Both the position numbers and the translations under genes were made by a program. The notes under the pieces were generated by a model. The model had not been told where the DNA came from and did no database searches. It saw only the letters and a list, made by a program, of their open reading frames with translations. From assembly GCA_902470095.1 (NCBI GenBank), contig CABRFG010000054.1, positions 1 to 15,421 of the forward strand: a stretch of 15,421 bases of DNA, read 5' to 3'. Source of the DNA: an uncultured Collinsella sp. Lineage in GTDB: Bacteria; Actinomycetota; Coriobacteriia; Coriobacteriales; Coriobacteriaceae. Positions 1-5,752 of the stretch are shown one piece after another (the stretch's first letter is position 1; each line of letters starts with the position of its first letter).

Positions 1-692
1 TGACCGAGAAGTATGCCGACATGGCCGCTCAGCTCGACGAGGCCGCGCACAACCGCTTCCTCGACCTGTTGAACACCGACGGCTTTGCCCCGTGGTTCTC
101 GATCGTTACGCCGCTGACCGAAATCGGCCTGCTGCCGATCGGCTCCCGCCCGGCCAAGCGTGGCCTCGGCGCCAAGTCGCTCGACGACCTGCGTACCATT
201 CCGTGGATCTTCAGCTGGAGCCAGGCGCGCATCAATCTGGCCGCTTGGTACGGCCTGGGTACCGCCTGCGAGCAGTTTGGCGATCTGGACCAGCTTAAGG
301 CTGCCTACCAGGAGTGGCCGTTCTTCCGCACCTTTATCGACAACATCGAGATGTCGATCGCCAAGACCGACCAGCGCATCGCCAAGATGTATCTGCACCT
401 GGGCGATCGCCAGGATCTGTCCGAGAAGGTCTTTACCGAGATGCAGCTCACGCGTAAGTGGGTCCTTGCCATCGTTGGTGACGAGTGGCCGCTGCAGCGC
501 CGCCGCGTGCTCGGCTGCGCCGTTCGCGTGCGTAACCCCTATGTCGACGCCCTGTCCATCGCCCAGGTTCGCGCCCTTCGCGAGGTGCGTATGAACCAGG
601 ACGAGATGGCCGAGGAGAAGAAGGCCGAGTACATGAGCCTGATTCTTTCGACTGTGACCGGCGTCTCGGCAGGACTGCAAAACACGGGGTAA
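1..692 (+). CDS. ppc: Phosphoenolpyruvate carboxylase, C-terminal part (5' end outside window)
   Basis: Partial gene: the reading frame is open from base 3 to the TAA at 690-692, giving the last 229 residues. PEP carboxylase adds bicarbonate to phosphoenolpyruvate to make oxaloacetate, the anaplerotic feed of the C4 branch, in the cytoplasm. Visible family signatures are IGSRPAKR, followed by the R-IPW-FSWSQ-R--L--WYG-G block, and the characteristic C-terminal end GLQNTG, which packs near the active site and allosteric site in this family. Family proteins are about 880-930 residues, so roughly three quarters of the gene lies upstream. An internal ATG at 21 is not a real start because homology continues in front of it. 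No terminator follows immediately; the next features are the nested inverted repeat at 716-842 and the terminator at 911-946, which may end this transcript. Confidence 0.95.
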   Translation, partial: TEKYADMAAQLDEAAHNRFLDLLNTDGFAPWFSIVTPLTEIGLLPIGSRPAKRGLGAKSLDDLRTIPWIFSWSQARINLAAWYGLGTACEQFGDLDQLKAAYQEWPFFRTFIDNIEMSIAKTDQRIAKMYLHLGDRQDLSEKVFTEMQLTRKWVLAIVGDEWPLQRRRVLGCAVRVRNPYVDALSIAQVRALREVRMNQDEMAEEKKAEYMSLILSTVTGVSAGLQNTG

Positions 693-715
693 TCGATAGC
701 CCTGCGGCTCTCACC

Positions 716-842
716 GGGACCCGATGGGTCTCCCTCTGAATGCGTCCTCGCACTTGAAGCCCCCTTATCCTGCTCCTTCGGAGCTGCGGATAAGGGGGCT
801 TCGTGCTGCGGAATGCATTCAGAGGGAGACCCATCGGGTCCC
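716..842 (+). repeat. Nested inverted repeat element, copy 1 (127 bp)
   Basis: The outer arms 716-743 and 815-842 are perfectly complementary over 28 bp. Inside are two 12-nt spacers, GTCCTCGCACTT (744-755) and GTGCTGCGGAAT (803-814), then an inner 15-bp perfect stem (756-770 with 788-802) and an apical 5-bp stem (772-776 with 780-784) closed on a TTC loop. Copy 2 at 3147-3271 has the same plan, the same 12-nt spacer lengths and nearly the same spacer sequences, but different arms. There is no T-run after the stems, so it is not an ordinary intrinsic terminator. It lies 23 bp after the ppc stop, in the ppc-larA gap. Function unknown: a structured 3' UTR element, processing site, or REP/MITE-like repeat are all possible. 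Confidence 0.9.
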
Positions 843-881
843 TTCGTCCTCGGTCTTCTGGGATTAAAGCTGAGGAGAAGA

Positions 882-962
882 ATGGCGCGCTTCTCGCCTT
901 ACGACTGTAGCGGCCGCGGTCCCGTTTGGGATTGCGGCCGTTTTGTTGTGGGTCAAATATGA
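882..962 (+). CDS. Possible 26-codon leader ORF upstream of larA
   Basis: A short ORF (ATG 882, TGA 960-962; peptide begins MARFSPYDC and ends FVVGQI) has a good Shine-Dalgarno sequence, GAGGAG at 872-877, about 5 nt before the ATG. It runs straight through the terminator hairpin at 911-944, an arrangement like that of attenuator leader peptides. The peptide matches no family I recognise and contains no obvious run of one regulatory amino acid. The ORF is short enough to be chance in GC-rich sequence. Support is limited to the ribosome binding site and the overlap. Confidence 0.25.
   Translation: MARFSPYDCSGRGPVWDCGRFVVGQI
911..946 (+). terminator. Rho-independent terminator between ppc and larA
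   Basis: Stem 911-923 pairs with 928-940 over 13 bp (11 Watson-Crick pairs plus two G-T wobbles at 918-919/932-933), with a 4-nt GTTT loop, followed by TTTTGTT. Orientation is +. It could end the ppc transcript about 220 nt after the stop codon, or act as an attenuator in the larA leader if transcription of larA starts upstream of it. Confidence 0.8.
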
Positions 963-1066
963 ACGTTGTGTTAATGAGTCGGTGGACGGTGGCGTTTTTC
1001 GGTGAGCGGCGTATCCTTCCAACGGTTTATCTAGTGTGTCAGTTGAAAGGAAGAGGGCGCTCGTCA

Positions 1067-2344
1067 TTGTTTGAATGTGAACTACCGTTTGACCACAAGA
1101 CGTTGCATCTAGAGCTCGAGGATAAGAACTTCGCTGGTGTGATGGAGGGTCATCAAAACGAGTTTAAGACCACGAAGTCGCAGGAAGAGCTGGTAGAGGA
1201 GTCACTTGCCAACCCTTATGGCTCGCCTTCGCTCGAGGAGCTTTGCGCTGGCAAGAAGGACATTGTCATCATTAGCTCCGACCATACGCGTCCCGTTCCC
1301 TCGCGTGTGACCATGCCTATTCTGCTGCATCACATCCACTCCGCTGCGCCTGAGGCGCGCGTTCGCATTCTGGTTGCTACGGGTATGCATCGTCCGTCGA
1401 CGCACGAGGAGCTCGTCAACAAGTACGGCGAGGAGATCGTTGCCAACGAGGAAATCGTTATGCACGTCGCGACTGACGACAGCATGATGAAAAAGATCGG
1501 CACCCTGCCTTCTGGCGGCGAGTGCATCATCAACAAGATTGCCGTCGATTGCGATCTGCTGCTTGCCGAGGGCTTTATTGAGCCGCACTTCTTTGCTGGT
1601 TTCTCTGGTAGCCGCAAGTCCGTCCTGCCTGGCATCGCCAGCTACAAGACCATCATGTACAACCACAACGGTCAGTTTGTGAACGATTCCCATTCGCGTG
1701 CTGGCAACCTGTGCCACAACCACGTGAGCGAGGACATGTTTGCCGCTGCCGAGATGGCTCACCTTGCCTTTGTGCTGAACGTGGTGCTCAACGGTAAGCA
1801 CGAGGTCATCGGCTCCTTTGCCGGCGACATTCACAAGGCACACGAGGCTGGCTGCGAGTTCGTGAAGAGCCTTGCCGGCGTTGAGCCCGTCGAGTGCGAG
1901 ATCGCCATCACCACCAACGGCGGCTACCCGCTCGACCAGAACATCTACCAGGCCGTGAAGGGCATGTGCTCTGCCGAGGCCACGCTTCCCGAGGGCGGTG
2001 TGATCATCGACGTTGCCGGTTGTGCCGACGGTCACGGTGGCGAGGGCTTCTATCACAACATCGCCGACAACGATCCGGCAGAGTTTGAGCGCGCCTGCAT
2101 CGACCGTCCTAAGGACGAGACCCTGCCCGACCAGTGGACGAGCCAGATCTTTGCCCGCATCCTGGCGCATCACCCTGTGATCATGGTCACCGACCTGTGC
2201 GATCACCAGATGCTCAAGGATATGCACATGACGCCGGTCAACACTATCGAGGAGGCGCTCAAGCTCGCCTTTGAGATGAAGGGTGCCGATGCCAAGGTGG
2301 CCGTCATTCCCGATGGCCTGGGCGTTGTCGTCGCACAGCACTAG
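1067..2344 (+). CDS. larA: Nickel-dependent lactate racemase LarA
   Basis: LarA interconverts D- and L-lactate by a hydride-transfer mechanism using a nickel-pincer nucleotide attached to a lysine. Starting at the TTG at 1067 (purine-rich ribosome binding site AGGAAGAGG at 1048-1056) the protein is 425 residues, and every key residue known from the Lactobacillus plantarum enzyme falls on the same number: Asp72 and Arg75 in SSDHTRP, His108 in GMHR, His174 in EPHFF, Lys184 in SGSRKS (the cofactor attachment site), His200 in YNHN, Gln295 and Lys298 in YQAVKGM. This agreement chooses TTG over the in-frame ATGs at 926 and 959, which would add 36-47 unlike residues. The aquaporin gene follows after 49 bp on the same strand, and larB/larC lie convergently beyond it. 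Other members of this family racemise different hydroxy acids, so lactate as substrate is supported by context rather than proven. Confidence 0.93.
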   Translation: MFECELPFDHKTLHLELEDKNFAGVMEGHQNEFKTTKSQEELVEESLANPYGSPSLEELCAGKKDIVIISSDHTRPVPSRVTMPILLHHIHSAAPEARVRILVATGMHRPSTHEELVNKYGEEIVANEEIVMHVATDDSMMKKIGTLPSGGECIINKIAVDCDLLLAEGFIEPHFFAGFSGSRKSVLPGIASYKTIMYNHNGQFVNDSHSRAGNLCHNHVSEDMFAAAEMAHLAFVLNVVLNGKHEVIGSFAGDIHKAHEAGCEFVKSLAGVEPVECEIAITTNGGYPLDQNIYQAVKGMCSAEATLPEGGVIIDVAGCADGHGGEGFYHNIADNDPAEFERACIDRPKDETLPDQWTSQIFARILAHHPVIMVTDLCDHQMLKDMHMTPVNTIEEALKLAFEMKGADAKVAVIPDGLGVVVAQH

Positions 2345-2393
2345 TGCGTGGCCTAAACGAATCGTTTATAACCGACAAGAAAGATAAGGTTTT

Positions 2394-3125
2394 ATGCTTA
2401 CCAAACTCATCTGCGAATTCGGCGCAACGGCCCTCATGATCATCTTTGGCGTGGGCGTGCACTGCGATACCGTGCTCAAGGGCACCAAGTATCAGGGTTC
2501 CGGCCATATGTTTGCCATCACCACCTGGTCCTTTGGCATCTCGGTCTGCCTGTTTGTCTTTGGCGGCGCCGTGTGCATGAACCCGGCCATGGTGCTTGCC
2601 CAGTGCATCGTAGGCCTGGTGCCGTGGAGCAGCTGCATCCCCTTCATGATTGCCGATATGCTCGGCGGCTTTGTGGGCGCCGTAATCGCTTGGCTTATGT
2701 ATGCCGATGAGTTCAAGGCTTCCGAGGGCGTCGTCGACCCCGTTGCCCAGCGCAACATCTTCTCGACCAACCCCACCACCGAGGGCACCAACTATGCCCG
2801 CAACTTCTTCTGCGAGGCTATCTGCACCTTCGTGTTCATCAGCGCCATCCTTGCTGCTGCTAGCCGCGCCGGCGAGAACGTTCTGATGCTCGCTATCTGC
2901 GTCGGTCTGATCGTTTGGGCTGTTGGCATGGGCATGGGCGGCATCACCGGCTTCGCCATGAACCAGGCTCGTGACCTTGGTCCTCGCATGGCCTATCAGG
3001 TGCTGCCGATTAAGAACAAGGCTGACAACAACTGGAAGTACGGCCTGCTTGTTCCTGGCATCGCACCGTTTATCGGTGCCGCTCTGGCCGCTCTGTTTGT
3101 GCACGGTTTCTTGGGCATGTTCTAG
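2394..3125 (+). CDS. larD: MIP-family aquaglyceroporin, likely lactic acid channel LarD
   Basis: A 243-residue membrane protein of the major intrinsic protein family, with six hydrophobic segments and two half-helix loops. The first signature is intact (Asn63-Pro64-Ala65 in CMNPAM). The second reads Asn190-Gln191-Ala192-Arg193 in MNQARDLGPR, where the family normally has NPAR. Trp45 sits where GlpF has its selectivity-filter Trp, and Arg193 is the filter arginine, so the pore looks glycerol/lactic-acid type rather than water-specific. It lies directly after larA, as LarD does in the L. plantarum lar operon, where it facilitates lactic acid passage. The start has a modest AAGG ribosome binding site 5 nt before the ATG. 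A GlpF-like glycerol facilitator is the alternative; no glycerol kinase is nearby, which favours the LarD role. Confidence 0.85.
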   Translation: MLTKLICEFGATALMIIFGVGVHCDTVLKGTKYQGSGHMFAITTWSFGISVCLFVFGGAVCMNPAMVLAQCIVGLVPWSSCIPFMIADMLGGFVGAVIAWLMYADEFKASEGVVDPVAQRNIFSTNPTTEGTNYARNFFCEAICTFVFISAILAAASRAGENVLMLAICVGLIVWAVGMGMGGITGFAMNQARDLGPRMAYQVLPIKNKADNNWKYGLLVPGIAPFIGAALAALFVHGFLGMF

Positions 3126-3146
3126 TCTGAGGCTACATAGTTGTCC

Positions 3147-3271
3147 GCCGCCCGCATGGGGTAACTTCCCAGCGCGTCCTCGGACATGCAAAAAGGCTCG
3201 CTGCGCACTTCGTGCGGCGAGCCTTTTTGCGTCCTGCGGAATGCGCTGGGAAGTTACCCCATGCGGGCGGC
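3147..3271 (+). repeat. Nested inverted repeat element, copy 2 (125 bp)
   Basis: Outer arms 3147-3175 and 3243-3271 pair perfectly over 29 bp. The 12-nt spacers are GTCCTCGGACAT (3176-3187) and GTCCTGCGGAAT (3231-3242). The inner stem is 14 bp (3188-3201 with 3217-3230), topped by a 5-bp stem (3204-3208 with 3212-3216) and a TTC loop. It has the same architecture and orientation as the element at 716-842, with different arms except for a loosely shared CCCG-ATGGG block. It fills the gap between the converging larD and tetR genes. Confidence 0.9.
3188..3230. terminator. Bidirectional terminator inside nested repeat copy 2
   Basis: The inner stem begins with GCAAAAAGG and ends with CCTTTTTGC, so read from either strand it is a GC-rich hairpin running into a T-run. 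It is placed to end both the larA-larD transcript (+) and the larB-larC-tetR transcript (-). The T-run is itself part of the stem, which is common in bidirectional terminators. Confidence 0.75.
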
Positions 3272-3404
3272 TGCGGGATTTTAGTCGCGTTGGAACAAGC
3301 AACCCAACATATATCTGAATTTGGATGTGAGGGGCGTTTTGCTGTTGGGGGCGTTGAGATGAGGACGATACTTTGGGAAGGGATGACGCCTTGGGAGGAG
3401 GCGT

Positions 3405-3944
3405 CTATCTGAAGAGGGGCTTTATGGCTGATAGATAGTCTTTGGCTACGTCCTCTTTTGGGGCTTGGAAGTTGTGCCAGGCCCACCATTGGACCATTCC
3501 TACGAAGCTTGAGGCTATGTGGTGTAGTAGGAAGCTGCGGTCCATGGTGGCGGCGGGGCCGTTTGGGTCGGTGGGAAAGGTTTCGGCTGCTCGTGACATG
3601 ATGGTCTTGCGGAGGCAGTCGGCGAAGACGCGTGAGCCGGCGCCGGCTACGAGGGCTCGAACGCCCTGGCGGCGCTCCCAGAGGTTGTTGAGGATATGCT
3701 CGACCTGTACGAGCGGGTCATCGAGGGGCGTACCGTCATCGTCGAGGGCATGGGTGCAGATGTCGCGCACGAGCTCAGCGAGCAGGTCATCTTTGCTCTT
3801 GAAGAGGCCGTAGAACGTGGCCCGACCCACATGGGCGCGAGCAATGATGTCGCCGACGGTGATCTTGCCGTAGTCCTCTTCGCGCAGCAGCTCGGAGAAC
3901 GCCGCGACGATCGCGGCGCGGCTTTTGGCCTTGCGGGCATCCAT
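3405..3944 (-). CDS. TetR/AcrR-family transcriptional regulator
   Basis: A 179-residue protein with an N-terminal TetR helix-turn-helix (about residues 28-47: ITVGDIIARAHVGRATFYGL, followed by FKSKDDLL) and a helical C-terminal domain containing WERRQG and FVGMVQWWAWHNF, as in TetR regulators of the DhaS-like type. The ATG lies 2 nt after the larC stop and has no recognisable ribosome binding site, so translation probably depends on reinitiation after larC. Being the third gene of the larB-larC transcription unit, it is a reasonable autoregulator of that unit through the inverted repeat at 5678-5715. The L. plantarum lar operon is instead controlled by the CRP/FNR-type LarR, so this is a different regulatory arrangement. 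The ligand is unknown. Confidence 0.85.
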   Translation of the reverse strand: MDARKAKSRAAIVAAFSELLREEDYGKITVGDIIARAHVGRATFYGLFKSKDDLLAELVRDICTHALDDDGTPLDDPLVQVEHILNNLWERRQGVRALVAGAGSRVFADCLRKTIMSRAAETFPTDPNGPAATMDRSFLLHHIASSFVGMVQWWAWHNFQAPKEDVAKDYLSAIKPLFR

Positions 3945-3946
3945 GG

Positions 3947-4843
3947 CTATGCGTCCGCGTCAACGAGCAGACAGCGGAGCGTCCCGGAGCAGCCCTCGTA
4001 GGGGCGCTTGCCGGCGCCGTAGCCGACGGCTTCGATGCGGTAGCGTGAGGGCAGTTGGTCGGACGTGCGCAGAGCAGTGACGATGGCGGCGCCCGTGGGC
4101 GTCACGAGCTCGCCGGCGACCGGTGCAGGCGTGAGGGCGATATTGCCCGCCTGGCACAGGTTGACGACAGCGGGGACGGGAATGGGCATGAGGCCGTGGG
4201 CGCAGCGAATGGTGCCGTGGCCCTCGGAAAGCGACTCGACCACGATGTCCTCAATACCCAGGTCGTCGAGGCAGATGGCGACAGAGCAGACGTCGACAAT
4301 GGAGTCGACGGCGCCCACCTCGTGAAACAGGACGGTGTCGGGCGTTTTGCCGTGAGCCTTGGCCTCGGCAGCAGCGAGTACGGAAAAAATGGCAAGGGCG
4401 CGACGCTTGGCGCCATCGCTTAGCTGTGAGCCGTCGATGATGGCGGTGACGTCCGCCAAAGAACGGTGGTGATGGTGGTGGGCGTGATGATGGTCCTCGT
4501 GGCCATGCTCGTGGCAGTGCTCGTGTTCGTGCTCGACATGGTCATGACGGTGGTGCTCATGCTCGTGCGTGTGCTCGGTAGCTGCTTCGTTGCCGTAGAG
4601 CCAGGCCATATCGTGGTCGTGGTTCTCTAGCTCCTCTGCCAGCTGAACGTCAAAGTCGCAGGCGTCGATGCCATGCTTGTTTACGCGCGTAACGGCAATC
4701 TCAAAGCCGTAGACCGGCAGCGTGGCGAGCTGTTCGCGCAGGTGCTCCTCGCTGGCGCCCAAGTCGAGCAGGGCCGCGACGGTCATGTCGCCGCTGATGC
4801 CCGAGGTGCCGTCGATGATAAGCGTGTGCTGATGGTTAGACAT
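3947..4843 (-). CDS. larC: Nickel-pincer cofactor biosynthesis protein LarC, LarC1 portion only
   Basis: LarC is the CTP-dependent nickel cyclometallase that inserts Ni into the pincer ligand for LarA. This 298-residue protein carries the N-terminal family motifs: DGTSGISGDM (11-20), FHEVGAVDSIVD, GHGTIRCAHG, ELVTPTGAA and GYGAGKR near the end. Residues 91-126 form a very His-rich loop (21 His in 36 residues), a likely nickel-binding segment. Full-length LarC proteins are about 400-430 residues; this one stops where the C-terminal LarC2 (CTP-binding) domain should begin, and the next frame is a complete TetR gene, so a simple frameshift does not restore it. The ribosome binding site AAGGAG overlaps the larB stop codon, 10 bp upstream, indicating translational coupling. 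Confidence 0.9.
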   Translation of the reverse strand: MSNHQHTLIIDGTSGISGDMTVAALLDLGASEEHLREQLATLPVYGFEIAVTRVNKHGIDACDFDVQLAEELENHDHDMAWLYGNEAATEHTHEHEHHRHDHVEHEHEHCHEHGHEDHHHAHHHHHRSLADVTAIIDGSQLSDGAKRRALAIFSVLAAAEAKAHGKTPDTVLFHEVGAVDSIVDVCSVAICLDDLGIEDIVVESLSEGHGTIRCAHGLMPIPVPAVVNLCQAGNIALTPAPVAGELVTPTGAAIVTALRTSDQLPSRYRIEAVGYGAGKRPYEGCSGTLRCLLVDADA

Positions 4844-4853
4844 GAAATGCTCC

Positions 4854-5636
4854 TTAACGGGCGCGAGGCGTGCCGGCGCTTAGATGATTGATAAGACTTG
4901 CCTGGTAGGCGGCGCCAAAGCCGTTGTCGATATTGACGACCGAAACGCCGCTGGCGCAGGAGTTGAGCATGGCGAGCAGCGCGGCTACGCCACCAAAGCT
5001 CGCGCCGTAACCCACGCTGGTGGGAACGGCGATGACCGGACAGCTCACCAGGCCGCCGACAACGCTCGCCAGTGCGCCCTCCATGCCGGCAATGGCGATG
5101 ACCACCTGTGCCTGGGCAAGCTCCTCGGCATGCGCGAGCAGACGGTGCAGGCCGGCGACACCCACGTCGTAGAGGCGGTCGACCTCGTTGCCATAGAATT
5201 CGGCCGTCAATGCGGCTTCCTCGGCGACGGGCAGGTCGCTCGTACCGGCGCAGGCGACAACGATGCGTCCGTTGCCGGTAGGGGAGGGCTTGCCGCCCAC
5301 GAGGGCGAGCTGGGCGTCCGGGACATATCCCAGGTCGATGCCGTTGCCGAGGAGCTCCGAGGTGTGGGCTGCTTTTTCGACGTCCAGGCGTGTGACCAGG
5401 ATGCGCTCCTGGCCGGCATCGCGCAGCGCTTCGATAATGGCGGCAACCTGCTCGGCGGTTTTACCGGCGCCGTAGACAACCTCGCCGGCTCCCTGGCGCA
5501 CCCCGCGCGAAAGATCGAGCTGCGCAAAACCCAGATCGGCGGTCGGCGCCGTCTGGATGCGCGTAAGGGCGACAGCCGGGGTGACTGCTCCGCCGGCAAC
5601 ATCGCTCAGCAACTGCTCAAGATCTCGCTTATCCAT
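4854..5636 (-). CDS. larB: Nickel-pincer cofactor biosynthesis protein LarB
   Basis: LarB carboxylates the pyridinium ring of nicotinic acid adenine dinucleotide and cleaves it to the mononucleotide, the first step of nickel-pincer cofactor synthesis. The 260-residue protein has an N-terminal domain with GEVVYGAGKT (51-60) and a C-terminal PurE-like domain with VACAGTSDLPVAEEAA, IAGMEGALASVVGGL, VPTSVGYGASFGG and LNSCASGVSVVNIDNGFGAA. Cys227 in LNSCASG matches the catalytic Cys described in the L. plantarum enzyme. The ATG at 5636 was chosen because it has a GAAAGGA ribosome binding site 5-6 nt upstream; an upstream in-frame codon at 5669 would add 11 residues and remove the leader. First gene of the larB-larC-tetR unit; promoter and operator candidates lie at 5660-5715. 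larE, the sulfur-inserting step, is not in the window. Confidence 0.92.
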   Translation of the reverse strand: MDKRDLEQLLSDVAGGAVTPAVALTRIQTAPTADLGFAQLDLSRGVRQGAGEVVYGAGKTAEQVAAIIEALRDAGQERILVTRLDVEKAAHTSELLGNGIDLGYVPDAQLALVGGKPSPTGNGRIVVACAGTSDLPVAEEAALTAEFYGNEVDRLYDVGVAGLHRLLAHAEELAQAQVVIAIAGMEGALASVVGGLVSCPVIAVPTSVGYGASFGGVAALLAMLNSCASGVSVVNIDNGFGAAYQASLINHLSAGTPRAR

Positions 5637-5659
5637 ATATGTTCCTTTCGACGGTGCAA

Positions 5660-5688
5660 AGTCTAGCACGAGAAAGATAGTTTCCGAA
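5660..5688 (-). promoter_or_regulatory. Candidate promoter for larB-larC-tetR
   Basis: Read on the minus strand, TTCGGA (5688-5683) and TAGACT (5665-5660) are separated by 17 bp and lie 24 bp before the larB ATG. The -35 match is weak and the -10 match moderate. The -35 box lies inside the right half-site (minus strand view) of the inverted repeat at 5678-5715, which fits repression. Confidence 0.45.
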
Positions 5689-5715
5689 CATTAGAACAAA
5701 ATCGTTCGGAAACTA
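5678..5715. promoter_or_regulatory. 12+12 bp inverted repeat, candidate TetR operator
   Basis: TAGTTTCCGAAC (5678-5689) and GTTCGGAAACTA (5704-5715) are perfect inverted copies separated by 14 bp. The site lies upstream of larB, overlaps the candidate -35 box, and there is no T-run that would make it a terminator for serB. A long perfect dyad in front of an operon that encodes its own TetR protein suggests autoregulation. The binding protein is inferred, not shown. Confidence 0.6.
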
Positions 5716-5752
5716 GATATAGCGGAGTTGATTTGATTGTTGGGCGAACTTA

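Noticed and set aside
716..842. CRISPR array or insertion sequence as the source of the repeats
   Set aside because: There are only single inverted-repeat units, with no direct repeats and regular spacers, no transposase gene and no target-site duplication seen.
3385..3405. Terminator for tetR right at its stop codon (GACGCC with GGCGTC)
   Set aside because: The stem is only 6 bp and no T-run follows on the minus strand; the bidirectional terminator at 3188-3230 is a better candidate.
3947..4843. Sequencing frameshift as the reason LarC lacks LarC2
   Set aside because: The sequence following the stop codes for a complete TetR regulator in its own frame, and no LarC2-like motif appears in any frame there.
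5678..5715. Possible link between the larB dyad and the hairpins at 8563-8669, since both contain AGTTTCCG or TTTCCG and CGGAAA
   Set aside because: The larB dyad lacks the AGCTGTCT loop and the CCCAG continuation, and its half-site distance is different. The shared 6-8 bases are likely chance.
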